The notes beneath the pieces were generated by a model. It was given only the letters and a program-made list of their open reading frames with translations, had not been told where the DNA came from and made no database searches. Below are positions 36,685 through 48,139 of a DNA stretch of 64,000 nt, in pieces (position 1 is the stretch's first letter; the number at the start of each line of letters is the position of its first letter). The translations under genes and the position numbers were made by a program. The stretch comes from Psilocybe azurescens (taxonomy: Eukaryota; Basidiomycota; Agaricomycetes; Agaricales; Agrocybaceae), in contig JAJIRX010000738.1 of NCBI GenBank assembly GCA_023853785.1, positions 1 to 64,000 on the forward strand, read 5' to 3'.

Positions 36685-38618
36685 CTATTTGTAGAACTTG
36701 AAGAGCAATATGCTTGCTAAACAGAATAGAAGGCCAAAAACGTAGAACACTCTGCCTTCCTTGTACATATCTCCTCCCGACAGCAAATTTCTAATAGGAA
36801 GAAATACCAGTCCAACAACAAAGCTGGTTGACCCTAGTAAAAGTTGGAAAATGGAAGGTTTCAGTGACAAAAAACCTGAAACGGAGAGAATCACTTACAA
36901 CTGAGGGAAAGAGCCACAGATGAAAGAGCCGATACAGCCTATGGAAGCGGACAGTCAGACAGGATACAAAATGCAACTAAAAACGTACGTGTAGGGGTGA
37001 TACTTCCGGTATCATTACAAATGGTATAGGACCAAGTCCGATGGCATAGAACCTGATGGAAGAGAGATTAGAGACGAATGTGTTTCATACCGATGGTATA
37101 AATCAAGACTCCTACATGACAAACGTCACGATTGCAATACTCGCGACGGTAGCAGAGCCCGAATCAAGGGCAAATCCAACTGTGACAAGCGAAAATATTG
37201 CACCAAGAATGGACATAGCAAGGAGAGGCTTTCTACCCATTCTCTAGAAACACAATAAAATACCACATCGTATGTGTCAGACACACTATCTCACCTCAAT
37301 AAGAAGAATGGGAGGAAAGGTCATGATAACATTTATCACTGTGATGGTTAAGGAGATGTAGGCGCCTAATTGAGGGAGAGACTTCGCGAGTAGGTCGTTG
37401 CTGTAATAGAACACTACGACAGAGATCAATTTGGATGGGCAGTAAATCGTGTCATGAAAACAAATTACCAGCAGTGACCCCTACACACAGAAAAATTAAG
37501 ATATACAAGTTCATGGAATATGATGACTAGCACCAGCTCACCAGATATTTGCTGGGCTATCATTGCAAGACCGACAATCATGAGAGGCGCTCGCAACTCT
37601 GGCTTGAAGAGAAGTTGAGGAACGCTAACAATTTCTTGAGTAGACACTTGGCGAGTCTCATCGTCTGCTTCGTTCAAGAGACTCCGTCTCTTCAGCTAAT
37701 CCGATTACTTGTCAGTATGTGCGTATGCTTCTGATAATAACTTGACTTGCAAGCTGAATATGATGCTGTATTTCCCCAGAGTCTTTCTGCGGCAGTTTTG
37801 TGCTCATCTAGACGCAGTTGTGTCAACAGAAAAGCAGGGGATTCTACTACCAGTGAGCTAGATAGAAGCTGGAGGGAGGAAAGACAGAACGATATGAGAA
37901 AGACGAAGCGCCACCGTGACGGATGGGACAAGTTTATTCCAGCAAACTGAGTGCCCATTACCCCCGAGACGATAGCTAGCTGAGTCAGTATACCTAAAAG
38001 CAGAGTTACTTGGTGCACGGGTTTATAATGCAAACAACGAACCAACACTCCCCCGTATTTTTGGTGGGGAAATCTCTGAGAGATAGATAGGACCAACACA
38101 TAGACCAAGACCAGATGCCACACCAATTGTGAATCTGGTCAAGAGTTGGCCTTTGACGGAAGGAATCCCAAGTGATTTAACTTACCTGCTGATTAAAAGC
38201 AGGGGTACTGAGCTACTGAGACCCATAAGGGCAGTGAAAACCGTTATGAGGACAGCGGATATGCTATTGGTTCCACGGCGACCCCACCGGTCCATAACCA
38301 TGTTGGCCACCAAACTGCCAGCGAGACCCCCGATAGTGTATATTGAGGTGATCAACGAAAATGTAAAGTCAGACATGGGTATGCAGCTCGAAAGATCATC
38401 TTTTCCAGGAATAGACTCAGGAATTGGCGCAGTGCCTTTGCAGGTTAGGACCCCTTGGATTTGATTGAGGACCGAGATGTGGTAACCGTGCTAGAAGACA
38501 ATGAAGCTACGGTCGATATGAAGTTGAAACCTCAGAGTACCTGGAATGGGATCATGAGAGACCATAGACACACCACCCATCCATATTTTGTGAACGTCGT
38601 TCCACTGAGAGAGTGCAT
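36685..38618 (-). CDS. MFS sugar transporter (sugar porter family)
   Basis: Twelve-helix hexose-type permease of the plasma membrane. The start MHSLSGTTFTKYGWVVCLWS (38618) leads into the first helix and, across a 44-nt intron, HGYHISVLNQIQGVL. Signatures: MDRWGRRGTNSISAVL (loop 2-3 RxGRR motif), RFTIGVASGLGLCVGPIYLS then EISPPKIRGSVG (helix 4 and PxxxRG), VESPAFLL (variant of the PESPR motif), LAMIAQQIS leading to GINAVLYYS, LIERMGRKPLLAMS, and FAIGLGPIPFVMIPE. The C-terminus is RVFYVFGLLFCLASILLFKF (stop at 36685). About ten short introns. It converges on the preceding region and starts 524 bases from the divergent F-box-like gene. Confidence 0.87.
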
Positions 38619-39141
38619 AAATTGATGGCGTGACAGTCCATGAAGCATGAAGGATGATGACATTGTTGATAAGCACGGGAGCTGCCGAGTGCGCCTCCAA
38701 CTGCGATGAAAGCAAATGAAAGTCAATTCGCAGTCCGTGTTTTGATGTTTATTATAAGTCTACCAGAGTTTTATTACTATTTAGAGACGAGACACCAGCC
38801 CCGGTGCCAGCTTTGAGTTAGCTATTACAGTTACATTGGCAGTCACTGTTTGCTAAAAGACAGACCATTATTTCTCTGTTTAAATCTTGTATGCTTATTT
38901 GCGCTTACTTGCTCAGAGTTACTTACTGTAAAAAGAAACTAAAACGCTTCAGGTTCTTGCACTTACTTCCTATACCTACTTTGAGTGCTGATCAGGTCTG
39001 TAAAGATATGAAGGACCACCCGTTTATAGTGGGATCAGAGGTTATTAGGCCACCGCGTAAGGCTGTGGGAAGAAACTATGTAATTGATGGTACAGAAAGC
39101 ATGCAAGACGCTCACGGCCCCTGGCTTTCCTGAAAGTCCAG
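38619..39141. other. Intergenic region between divergent genes
   Basis: Shared upstream region of the sugar transporter (-) and the F-box-like gene (+). No distinctive motif, repeat or further gene is visible. Confidence 0.4.
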
Positions 39142-40248
39142 ATGCCACTCACGATGTTTCTCACTATCCCTCTAGAAATACGGGAGGCGATATACACTAT
39201 ATACTTGACTGCAGTCCCTAATGCAGGCCCGCCATTGTCGACCAGCCGAGAACACCGTATCCACCAAGATCTTTTGAAGTGGAAACGACTCTGGAGATTA
39301 GACAACCAATGGTTGAACAAGCAAGATGACGAATTTTTAGAGGACTGTAACTATTACCCAAACCCATCCATAAATCCTGCCACACCCTCAAGCTCAGCTC
39401 TACCACTCCTCCTATGCAACCGACAGATAAATGTCGAGGTTTCATCCACTATAGTCTTTCTAATCTCGAATAACAAAGAGATGATGCGGTACGAGCTGGA
39501 TTGTGAGATTGTCGACGAGAACAAGATATTCCCCACCTGGCTTCACATACCACCAATCCATCCCAAGCGCGGCGTCCCCATTTCCTGCGTTCATGTGACA
39601 TTCCGCTTCTCTGGCCATCGACCAGACCCTGAAGTCGACGAGCAGAGAGAGGCCTGGTCACATGGATGTGGTGGGCCTGGCAGGATGATACGGAGTCTTC
39701 AGGCATTACTGAATCGGTTTCTCAAGTGAGGTCCGGATTTCCTCACTTTGTCTGCAGCACCTTCAGGACCTATATTTGTACCCGTCAACAGCCTCGACAG
39801 TGTTCAAGTCCAAAAACGCGGTCGCGAGCTGGCAACCTGAGGTCCGTCCTTGGTCGCTCCCTCAAACAGAGCTTGTTCTTCCGTACGCGAGCGTCAACAG
39901 CCTCAGATACCACTCCTACTGCACCGTCTCCATTTTTATTGAATAATAGCCCCGTGTCCACCTGTATTGTTTTTCAATATTCATATCGAGAAGTTGGTGC
40001 TGAATTTTGTAACACCTCCGATACCGTCCGAGGAGCTGCACAGGCGCAACGAAGATGGAGAAGTAATCCATCCCAGAAGGGTAGCAGGTATTGTAATGCA
40101 TTACCTCAACATCTTGTTTAATAGTGGCTACAGTGACTCTATCGAGGCCAGGGAATTTCTCCTGTCCAGGTTGGGAAGCATTCAGTTGGAAGTTGATGGA
40201 GATGAGCATACCATGTATGATCTTAAAAGCATGAAGAGATTAGAATGA
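39142..40248 (+). CDS. F-box-like/DUF7730-like hypothetical protein, frame interrupted
   Basis: The N-terminus FLTIPLEIREAIYTIYL has the form of fungal F-box-like (DUF7730-type) proteins: L..LP.EIR..IY. Later LPLLLCNRQINVEVSS matches their usual second motif (ll..CrqiyxEa). The first frame runs to 39729. Coding-like sequence continues in other frames: GPDFLTLSAAPSGPIFVPVN, then VLPYASVNSLRYHSYCTVSI, then EKLVLNFVTPPIPSEEL and ARE FLLSRLGSIQLEV-like sequence to the stop at 40248. At least three one-base slips and probably one intron (near 39945) are needed to join them. Function unknown; the 3' half may be decaying. The domain assignment is by resemblance only. Confidence 0.5.
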
Positions 40249-40450
40249 TGCAATTTTTGTAGCAGTACTTTGGATGCCTTATGTACTTCAATTGACTTTG
40301 ATTTGGACGACGAGGAGCCACAGTGGTTAGACCATGGTGAGGTCGTAGCAGAGAGCCTGTAGCCATCGTGAGTATCAAGTGATCTTACGTAACAAAGGCG
40401 GGTTTCAAGGGCGCTTGGGACTTGTCTAGAACCAGAACCTTATGGTGTAC

Positions 40451-40503
40451 AGGCCTCATGGGTCTTCATGCTCTTTTGTATTCGGACTGAAATTGTCCTG
40501 AAG
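40451..40503 (+). repeat. Diverged direct repeat, copy 1
   Basis: Similar to 41077-41129, about 84 percent over 51 bases; both copies contain TATTCGGA and end in TCTGAAG or CCTGAAG. The 626-bp spacing suggests an old local duplication, perhaps of a decayed gene. Confidence 0.55.
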
Positions 40504-41076
40504 GTAGACCGGTGACAACCCTGAGGCATATCCCCACGGGCTTCTCACTCGAGCACGTCCTATCAGGGTTGCAATCGCCCCAACCAAAGGTCTTGCAAAT
40601 AATATTGTACTACCCCTGTTCTCTCTTTGTTTTATTCATTATTCATACCTCGCTTCCAGGTTAACGAACTGTCCAAATTGAACATATCTGGCCTCTCATA
40701 CTACTCTGAATCCTTAAGTGAGGCGAGAAAAACCAGCGAGCTTTGACATCGATCCTCAAGTACCAGTTGGGGAAGATGGATGTGAGAGACTTGAGGGAGA
40801 TGGTAATAATTGTTCAAGATATGCCGGAGTCCCAGGCACTACGATGACAAGGGTTTTCTTGTAGTTTTGAACACTTCGCACATATCCTTCCATTGAAATT
40901 GGGTATTGGCTTGAGTAAGATCCAAAACACTGTGGGAATGCGAGCAGTGGCCGTATAATCGCGTCGGGAAAGAAATGCCAGCTCTGCAATATTGACGCGA
41001 CGCGCTTTCAAAGTCCGCAGATTACATAACGTTTCTGACACGGTTTTTAACTTTAGGAGCGCGATAAAACAGGACT

Positions 41077-41129
41077 AGCCTCATGGGCCGTAATGCTTTT
41101 TTATATTCGGATTGAAATTGTTCTGAAGA
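41077..41129 (+). repeat. Diverged direct repeat, copy 2
   Basis: Second copy of the repeat at 40451-40503. Neither copy lies in an open frame longer than a few dozen codons, so its origin is unclear. Confidence 0.55.
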
Positions 41130-41727
41130 CTCATGGATGAGAAGCTGACTGGGCTCTCACGTAACGAGATTGACATCCTGTGACCCTTCAATGAGTGCGT
41201 TTCTCTAATTCTCAGTCGAGCGTACTTGTTTTACTGCCGTCGGAATATTTACACTCACAGGATGAGCTATTTTAGATCTGTTCTTGACGCGAATAACGGT
41301 ATCAGTCGCGTTCCTGGCATGGTCCAACATTTCTTTGAAGAGCCTGCACTTCTAGAGGAATGATAACTCCAGGTTCATAATCGAGCTTAAGGCTTCCCTC
41401 GTAGCTCCTCATTTGATCCGGAATTAAAGGCATCGGTCAACCTGGGAGTCTATTTGGACGGACTCTCCCGCCTTATCACATTCTCAGTCTCTCACGTTGA
41501 GATATAACTCCAATCAGCAGAGGAAACGCACGAATCCGGTTATCTGGCATGGAGTTAATAGTCGAACTGTTCTCTTCCCATTGTCCCCTGAATTGCTTTG
41601 ATCGAGTTTCGTTCAAAAGACTCACTCGCATCGTACCCTGCGCGTCCTCATTGTTATCAGCCACCTCGTTCAAAAAGTCATCTCAACCACACCTCCATAG
41701 GGCCTAACTCAGAATAAGCTCGCGGAC

Positions 41728-44201
41728 ATGACGAAGGAGTCTGACACCTCCTCGAGGGTGAACGAGACTACGACGAAGCAAGAAGTCGGTGGTACTGACG
41801 ACGTGGTACGCGGTTTGGAGAAGATGGGCTATCATCAGGAGCTTACAAGAGTACGTGTTAGACACCTTCAAGCGTTCTGAGGCTTGCTCATACTTGCAAT
41901 GATTAGTCTCGTGGCCTGTTTCACATATTGTTCAGTGAGTGATATTGTTACTTCTCATTCAACATCGAGTCAAAAGAACTAAAGTGATTTGCAGTGTTGC
42001 TCGGTAAGTGAAACTCTTGCTTCAGACAGGAAAATGCTGCATGTTGACTTTGAATTCGAGCTATTATCGCCGTTCGTAGGTCGAAATCCAACTTAGATCG
42101 CTGCTACACTGTATGTCTAATCTTGTTTTATTATTTATATCCAGCCTTTGGACTTGCTGCCCCAATTGCCACCTCTCTTATCGCCGGCGGACCTGCAAAT
42201 ATCATCTGGGGGTAAGCTTGGAATGGTATGACGACTGTAATCTTTTTGACATCTGTAAACCACCAGCTGGGTTTTGATTTCGATCACCAGTGAACCGCTC
42301 GCCGTATCACTCGCAGAAGTTTGCTCCAAATATCCTACTTCTGCAGGAGCATATTATTGGTGCTTTCGCCTTGGCTCTCCAAAGCATCGTGTATTGTTGT
42401 CATGGATCAATGGGTGGCTTACAATGGTAGGGGTATGGACGATTAGTTTATCAGTGACCTTCGTGAGTATCTTCATCCTTCCTCTGGTCAGACTCCTAAG
42501 TTTAATTCCGTTGAAAGGGAACTGCCCAGATTCTCGTTGCTGGTATAGGGATTTTTCATCCTGACTGGGAACCTAAAGCCTGGCAAACTTGTCAGTATCA
42601 TATTTGATTTTGTTTATGCCCTGCTCTTTCATGATGCTTTCTACAGATCTTGTATTTCTGGCAATTGCTGTATTTGCCACACTCGTTGGAATCTTCTTCA
42701 ATTCTCTTCTGCCCACTATAGACGTATACTCCCTTTTTGTCCATTTCCCGGCACCTCAGCTGATTACATTTCCATAGATCATCTGTGCCTGTTGGACAGC
42801 GCTCGGTATCATTGGTTCGTGTCTTTCTGCACATATCATGTCAAATCTCCTGATGAGCAGTTAGTCATGCTGGTATGTTTATCTGTCAAGGCTGCATCAG
42901 GTCGACATTCAGCCAATTTCGCGTTAACACACTTTGATCCTTCTGGGTCGGGATGGACGCCTGGGTGGTCTTTTTTCATTGGTCTGCTTCCGGTACGTTG
43001 TCTTTTTCTGGCATGTATGCGTATATATTTACCTTTTGCCCAGCCTGGTATGATTTAGCGACCATTTTGAAGAATGGATGTTAATCGAAATTTGTCACAG
43101 CATATACCTTTTCTGCCACTGGAATGGGTACGCGGTCACTTTTGTTCTGACCGTTGGATGCGCACTGAAGCCCTTTGCAGTCGCTAGCATGGCAGAAGAA
43201 GTTCATGATCCGACTGTTCAATTACCTATTGCAATGAGTTGGGCTATACCGATCAGTTTCATCATGGGACTCCTCTTCCTACTTCCGATCTTATTTACGC
43301 TTCCTGATATCGCGACTCTTCTGGCTGGTAAGACAACACCTTTTGGAATGCCAGCTCCATTCATGAGCTCATCGGTCTGTCTGCAGTACCTGGAGGCCAG
43401 CCTATCGGTGTGCTATTTCAACTTATCATGGGTTCGAAAGGCGGTGGTTTTGGAATGGTAAAATACAGTTTCATACTTATTATTGAGCTAGGTACTGATG
43501 GAGACTTATCTATCTATCAGTGGCTTATCATCTTCGGAATTGGTATATTCTGTGCGATTTCTATCTGCTGCGCCGCCTCTCGAGCAACATGGAGCTTTTC
43601 CCGTGACAAAGCGATCCCGCTGCACCAAATTTGGTCAAAAGTCAACCGCAGATTAGGAGATGTTCCCGTATACTCGTACCTGCTATCGTTGGGTATCCAG
43701 CTTTTGCTGGGTCTGATTTTTCTCGGGTCTACTGCGGCGTTCAACGCCTTTGTAGGGGTTGCTGTGATGTGCCTCGGTGCGAGCTATGCGATGCCGATTG
43801 CCATCTCTGTGGCGAATGGGCGTAAGGATATGCAGGACGCTCCTTTTAGCCTTGGGAGATGGGGCTTTGCACTTAATGTCTTCGCCATCATCTGGGTCAT
43901 CTTTGAGATCATACTGTTTTCAATGCCTGCTGTGATTCCCGTGACGGAAAGCTTCAATGAGTATGTACCTAACAATTATGTTACACTCCCTTGTTTCTGA
44001 AGTTTTTCTGATAGATTATGCTTCTGTGGTATTCGTTGGTTTTGCTGCTATCAGTGCCATATGGTATATGATCAGTAAGTTTTTGCATCTTCATGAACGA
44101 CAGGATTTCAACGCAGTTATGATATAGATGGGAGACATAATTATAAGGGACCACCTCTTCCCAATGACAATAATTCTCAGGTAACGGAATTCGAGAAATA
44201 A
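41728..44201 (+). CDS. APC-family amino-acid/choline permease
   Basis: Twelve-helix permease of the amino acid/choline transporter family (UGA4/HNM1-like), expected in the plasma or vacuolar membrane. The start is MTKESDTSSRVNETTTKQEV at 41728. Typical segments: AFGLAAPIATSLIAGGPANI, EPLAVSLAEVCSKYPTSAGA then YYWCFRL, SWINGWLTMVGVWTISLSV, GRHSANFALTHFDPSGSG, SMAEEVHDPTVQLP, CAASRATWSFSRDKAIPLH and SYAMPIAISVANGRK. The C-terminus is NNSQVTEFEK. About thirteen introns, including two flanking a 9-nt microexon (41995-42003). Only the last exon junction (near 43961-44015) needs a one-base adjustment. Substrate specificity cannot be read from the sequence; the family carries GABA, choline and other small amines or amino acids. 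Confidence 0.85.
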
Positions 44202-44408
44202 AGGTTAGCGGATAATTGTTCCTAGATACACCTTTAACGCCAGCAAACCCTCTATAAGTGGTATGCAACTGGTATTATAATACAAATATTACACCAAAGA
44301 CAGTAGCTATCCAGGAAGAAAGTCATGGCATCATACAAATTACAACATTGATAACTGGTAAAGCGGTCCAAATGCAGGTACTCGTACAGGATCCAGAAAA
44401 AAAGATCT

Positions 44409-45458
44409 TTAGGCGGCCAGCTTGCTAGCTACAGCCATTAGTTGGTCAATGTTGATGAATTGAACCCAATTCTCCAATTCTTGTGGGGTTTGGTGGAATA
44501 CAAAGGTAGTCTCCGCCGTCCCTCGGTAGTACGCACACACGCATTCGTATTCTTCTTGCTTGAGGATTGTTCCTCGTGCCACTCCCAGCTTCGCGCCAAA
44601 GACGCGGAATTCCCAACCTATGAGCGGGTTTCCATCGCCGGTGGCACGATGGTTGGGCATGTCGAACTCGAGGCGGGAAAAGTCAAATCCGATGGGTTGA
44701 CCGATAGCCTTGATGTATGATTCTTTCAATGCTAGCAGCATGCAGAGGCGCTTGAGAATCAGTTCGTCTGGATTGTTTGATACATTCGCGATTTCCAGTG
44801 GGGTAAGCTGTAGAAAAAGGTTGATCAGCTTTGGCTGTGCTTGGGGGAACAGAGGCGTATGACGCACTTTGTGGGATAGGGACTCGAAATAGACAGGTAC
44901 AGTTGTGCCTCTCGGTTCCACTTTCAGTTGTTTGATGCCCAGGCCGATGTTGACGACTTGTGCGGGCGTTCCTGTGTAACTGCCATGCCGCACAGAGAGT
45001 TGTGAAAGGTGAGTTGGTATCCTATACTAGGCGGCCGTGCTCTGTTCGACGACTCCGACGGCTAGATGGTCGTCAGAGTGGCTTTTCTAAAAGGAAAGGA
45101 AAGGAAAGTGGTCGTACTATGTGTTCTATCCAGTGCTTCCCAGCAGGTGTTACATGATCTTGCCATTTAGCTCGAGGAACGCGACGATGGCGCATCATTA
45201 GAACAGGAAGCAATTGGGTCATCAACATCCCTGCGATATATCCTAGTTGGTCCAGTTACAGCAACAACGAGCAAAAGACGTACGAAAAGAGTCGGGGTTG
45301 TTGAAGTCGTACTTGTATTTGTCTCCTGGGAAGCACAATTTGCATAGCTGGTATGCTGTATCGTATTCCTAGGACCGATGTCAGCGCTTAAAAGAAAAAT
45401 AGACGAGCATAGATATCTCACAATTTTGGCATATTCCCTGTTCAAAGATAACATCCAT
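44409..45458 (-). CDS. 4'-phosphopantetheinyl transferase-like protein
   Basis: Sfp/Lys5-type PPTase, which transfers phosphopantetheine from CoA to carrier proteins (lysine synthesis, polyketide and peptide synthases). The start is MDVIFEQGICQNC at 45458. The N-terminal half carries FRMLMTQLLPVLMMRHRRVP, matching the usual RxLxxxLLP segment. The C-terminal half has VVNIGLGIKQLK where active enzymes have (V/I)G(V/I)D, and LALKESYIKAIGQPIGFDF for the WxxKESxxK motif. Thus the metal-binding Asp appears as Gly and the Trp as Leu. The stop is at 44409-44411. Introns near 45369-45422, 45230-45282, 45027-45120; the last contains a GGAAA microsatellite. The junction after exon 1 needs a one-base adjustment. 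Divergent, possibly inactive or altered. Confidence 0.7.
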
Positions 45459-46811
45459 ACTAGCACAGTTTCGTAACTCATAATGGTAAAGATAGAAGAT
45501 AGAAGTGTTGGATTTCAAGAATTCGCCGAGACCGATACGGTTGTGTGCTAGGTAATGTGTGCTGTGTACTGTGCGGATGAACACGAGTCATGGAATACAC
45601 AGCTTTTTCAGCGGTGATGGGTATCGTACTACTCACAGTTGGCCGCGATGATTTTAGATTGACTTATATCCACCAAAATCAGCGTAGCGGGCGATGGTGG
45701 GGGTAGAGCAAGGCAAAGAAAAGAAGGCGGCCATTCTGCCTCACGGACGAGGTTTAAGTGTCAAAACAGAATTTCCATCACGGGTGGGGTCGTGACTCAC
45801 ATCAAAAAAGAAGAAACAAAAGATTTATTCTTTTACTTTTGTTTCTTCATCGTCACCACGACCGTGTATATGTTTTCCGCTCTGATTCTGGCTCTTTTTG
45901 GATCTCTACGCCCGATTTGCCAGTCGGATAGGAAACCAGGACATGGATGTGCAACGGATCCCAAACTTGGGATGACGACTTATGGACAAGTGCCACTTCT
46001 GGAGAAAGACAAGATGCACATCTTGCGAGACCTGGAGACATGCCTATTCTCTGCCGTTGCAATGGCATTGATTGTCATGGACTAAATGTCATACCAGTCT
46101 GCTCGAACCCTACCGCACATCGCGACGCGTCTGATTGTCCCTTCGAGCAACCTTCGAGTTCCAATTCTGCTGAGTCCCGGTTTCTTGTACAGAGCTTCTC
46201 TGCAACTGTCATATCTACTCAAGTGAACCGCTTTATGGACCATTTGGTAGAGTCTTATTCTGGCGAAACTAATGGGACTTGACGGAGGAAACCATCGTAC
46301 TTGTGCAGCTGCACCAGGTGAAAACTTACTACCTGCCGTTTCTCTCACTTTATATTCCAATGTACTATGTGATAAGTCAGAAGAATACCTCACCTTGGAT
46401 TTTTTAATGTCTGACAATCAATATAATTGGCTTGTTTGCCTGTCTTCCGTCATCGTAAAGTACTAATGTGACGTTTTTAGAACTCCAAGATAAACTCCCT
46501 GGTACTCGTTCACAATTCCAAACCCTTAGTGCGTACTTACCTCGGAACCAAACAATTTGCTGGCAGACCGACAAATGTCGAGTCAGCTGATCTCAGGAAC
46601 CGCAGAGGCTGCAGTCCTGCGCTACCGCGAAAGGACCGGAATCTACATTTAGGTCATGTCCTGTTCATTTGTCATTAATGCAGGCGAGTCATAATCGGTG
46701 GTGTATTTGAACTGTCTTTCGACAGGTCTTCGTGGAAAGGGCCCTGTTACCCGCTCCCTTTCCAGCTCGTATACCTCAACACACTTCTAAGGGTTCGGTC
46801 AACCTGCAGCC
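45459..46811. other. Intergenic, no supportable gene
   Basis: Several open frames of 60-110 codons lie on both strands at 45790-46420 but overlap one another and show no family signature. The last 100 bases precede the HD-domain gene, whose promoter they must contain. Confidence 0.4.
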
Positions 46812-47507
46812 ATGGACTCTGTGGAATTTAAACGCGCAAAGCTTACACAATGGAAGCTTCGACAGAGGTTTACTCAAATCACCAGCGACTTGGGTGCAAG
46901 TGAAGCTACAGTAGAGGAATGGGCGAACAAATTCATCGAACGATACACAGAACCACAGAGGCACTATCATAATCTAACACATATACACAGCATGCTAGAG
47001 TGCTTAGACGCCAATCGGACTCTAGTGAAGAACTTGTCGGCGCTGACTCTGGCCATCCTCTTTCATGATTGGGTTTACGACCCCAAGGCCAAGGACAACG
47101 AGAGAGAAAGTATCAAATGCTTTCAGCAATTTGCGCACGAGATCGAACTCTCAGACTCACTCTCTTCCCGGGTCGCGGACTACATCGAGCGTACTATCAC
47201 ACACACCATGCCCACCCCTGAAGACTCAATGGTCGACACTGACTTGAAATTGTTTCTCGACTTTGACCTCGAGGTGCTCTCCCGTGACGACGAGCAGTAT
47301 GCTCAGTATTCGAAGCAAATTCAAGCTGAGTACACCCACATGGAACCGAACGACTATTATGCTGGACGAGCACAAATACTGAGAAGGTTTCTCGATCGGG
47401 ATCGCATATATTTCTCGGAGCTGTTTTATCGAGGATGGGAACAGAAGGCAAGAGCAAATATCAAACAAGAAATAGATGCGTTGGAGTGTAAGAACCATAC
47501 GTTATGA
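46812..47507 (+). CDS. HD-domain metal-dependent phosphohydrolase (COG4339-like)
   Basis: A single uninterrupted frame of 231 residues without introns, unusual in this window. The HD motifs are HYHNLTHIHSML (about residues 57-68) and ILFHDWVYDP (about 92-101, the HD pair), followed by KDNERES. Asp residues of MVDTDLKLFLDFDLEVLS continue the pattern, and YYAGRAQILRRFLDRDRIY is typical of the C-terminal part of this mainly bacterial family. The protein is predicted cytosolic. It probably hydrolyses a phosphate monoester or nucleotide; the substrate is unknown. The start at 46812 gives the family's usual length (about 210-230). Its intact frame contrasts with the slips elsewhere. Confidence 0.85.
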   Translation: MDSVEFKRAKLTQWKLRQRFTQITSDLGASEATVEEWANKFIERYTEPQRHYHNLTHIHSMLECLDANRTLVKNLSALTLAILFHDWVYDPKAKDNERESIKCFQQFAHEIELSDSLSSRVADYIERTITHTMPTPEDSMVDTDLKLFLDFDLEVLSRDDEQYAQYSKQIQAEYTHMEPNDYYAGRAQILRRFLDRDRIYFSELFYRGWEQKARANIKQEIDALECKNHTL

Positions 47508-48139
47508 ATTCAACGACCGCTTCTACAGCTTGCACTTATTTCTCCGTTCTTAGTACTCTCTGCTCAGAAGTAGTATGGATCCATAGGTGCAGTATATTAT
47601 CTTTTCTTGACATGTTGAACCTACTACTAATTGCAAACCCCTCTTCGTGATTAAAATGTTCAGGATCATCTTGATGCTTCTCAGAACTTGATTTAAAATT
47701 GGGAATGACGAGACCATTTGTCAAGGGAAGGTGTTCTTGACGGCCCTAGGTGTCCGGACTCCGCCGGACACCAACACCTGGGAGTTTATAATTTCTACTT
47801 ATCGCTTCCTGGAGGCCAGCGAGAACCTAGGCAAATAACCTCCTAAGCTCATTGCTACGATCGAAATTCTACAGCAAATGGTTTATCCTATGTTTATCCC
47901 GTCGCCACATAGCTCATTATTTTGTAGCGATCTTTAAGTGGCTTTACACTACGCCAGTATGACTCCGGCAGAATGTCGGCGCTTCGCGCTCTTCTTCTCA
48001 ACCACCATTCTGGAGTTGGCGGGGTCCAATGGACTCGTGATCTTCGTAAAGCTTCGCTTCTTAACCTCAAAATAATACTTAAACGAGGGACTTTTGGACT
48101 CTCGCCTTCTTTCTCTGTATATTCGGTACCTCAGGTTGC
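47508..48139. other. Intergenic region
   Basis: 3' region of the HD gene and promoter of the SGNH hydrolase gene. Apart from the hairpin at 47749-47772 nothing distinctive is visible. Confidence 0.4.
47749..47772. repeat. GC-rich perfect hairpin
   Basis: GGTGTCCGG and CCGGACACC form a perfect 9-bp inverted repeat around a 6-base loop, flanked by a second partial pair (A before the left arm; AACACCT after the right). It lies between genes in otherwise AT-rich DNA. It could be a solo transposon end or a structured 3' region; no partner copy was seen in the window. Confidence 0.5.

Larger units (their letters stand above)
40249..41727. other. Gene-poor stretch with an internal duplication
   Basis: No intact gene. 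Contains the 53-bp repeat pair listed separately and short minus-strand frames (40756-41041, 41476-41673) without recognisable domains. Confidence 0.4.

Noticed and set aside
45095..45120. GGAAA repeat as a regulatory or mobile feature
   Set aside because: A simple microsatellite inside a probable PPTase intron.
45790..46420. Overlapping open frames of 70-110 codons taken as a gene
   Set aside because: Frames on both strands are of similar length, with no domains, no splice-site chain and no plausible start context.
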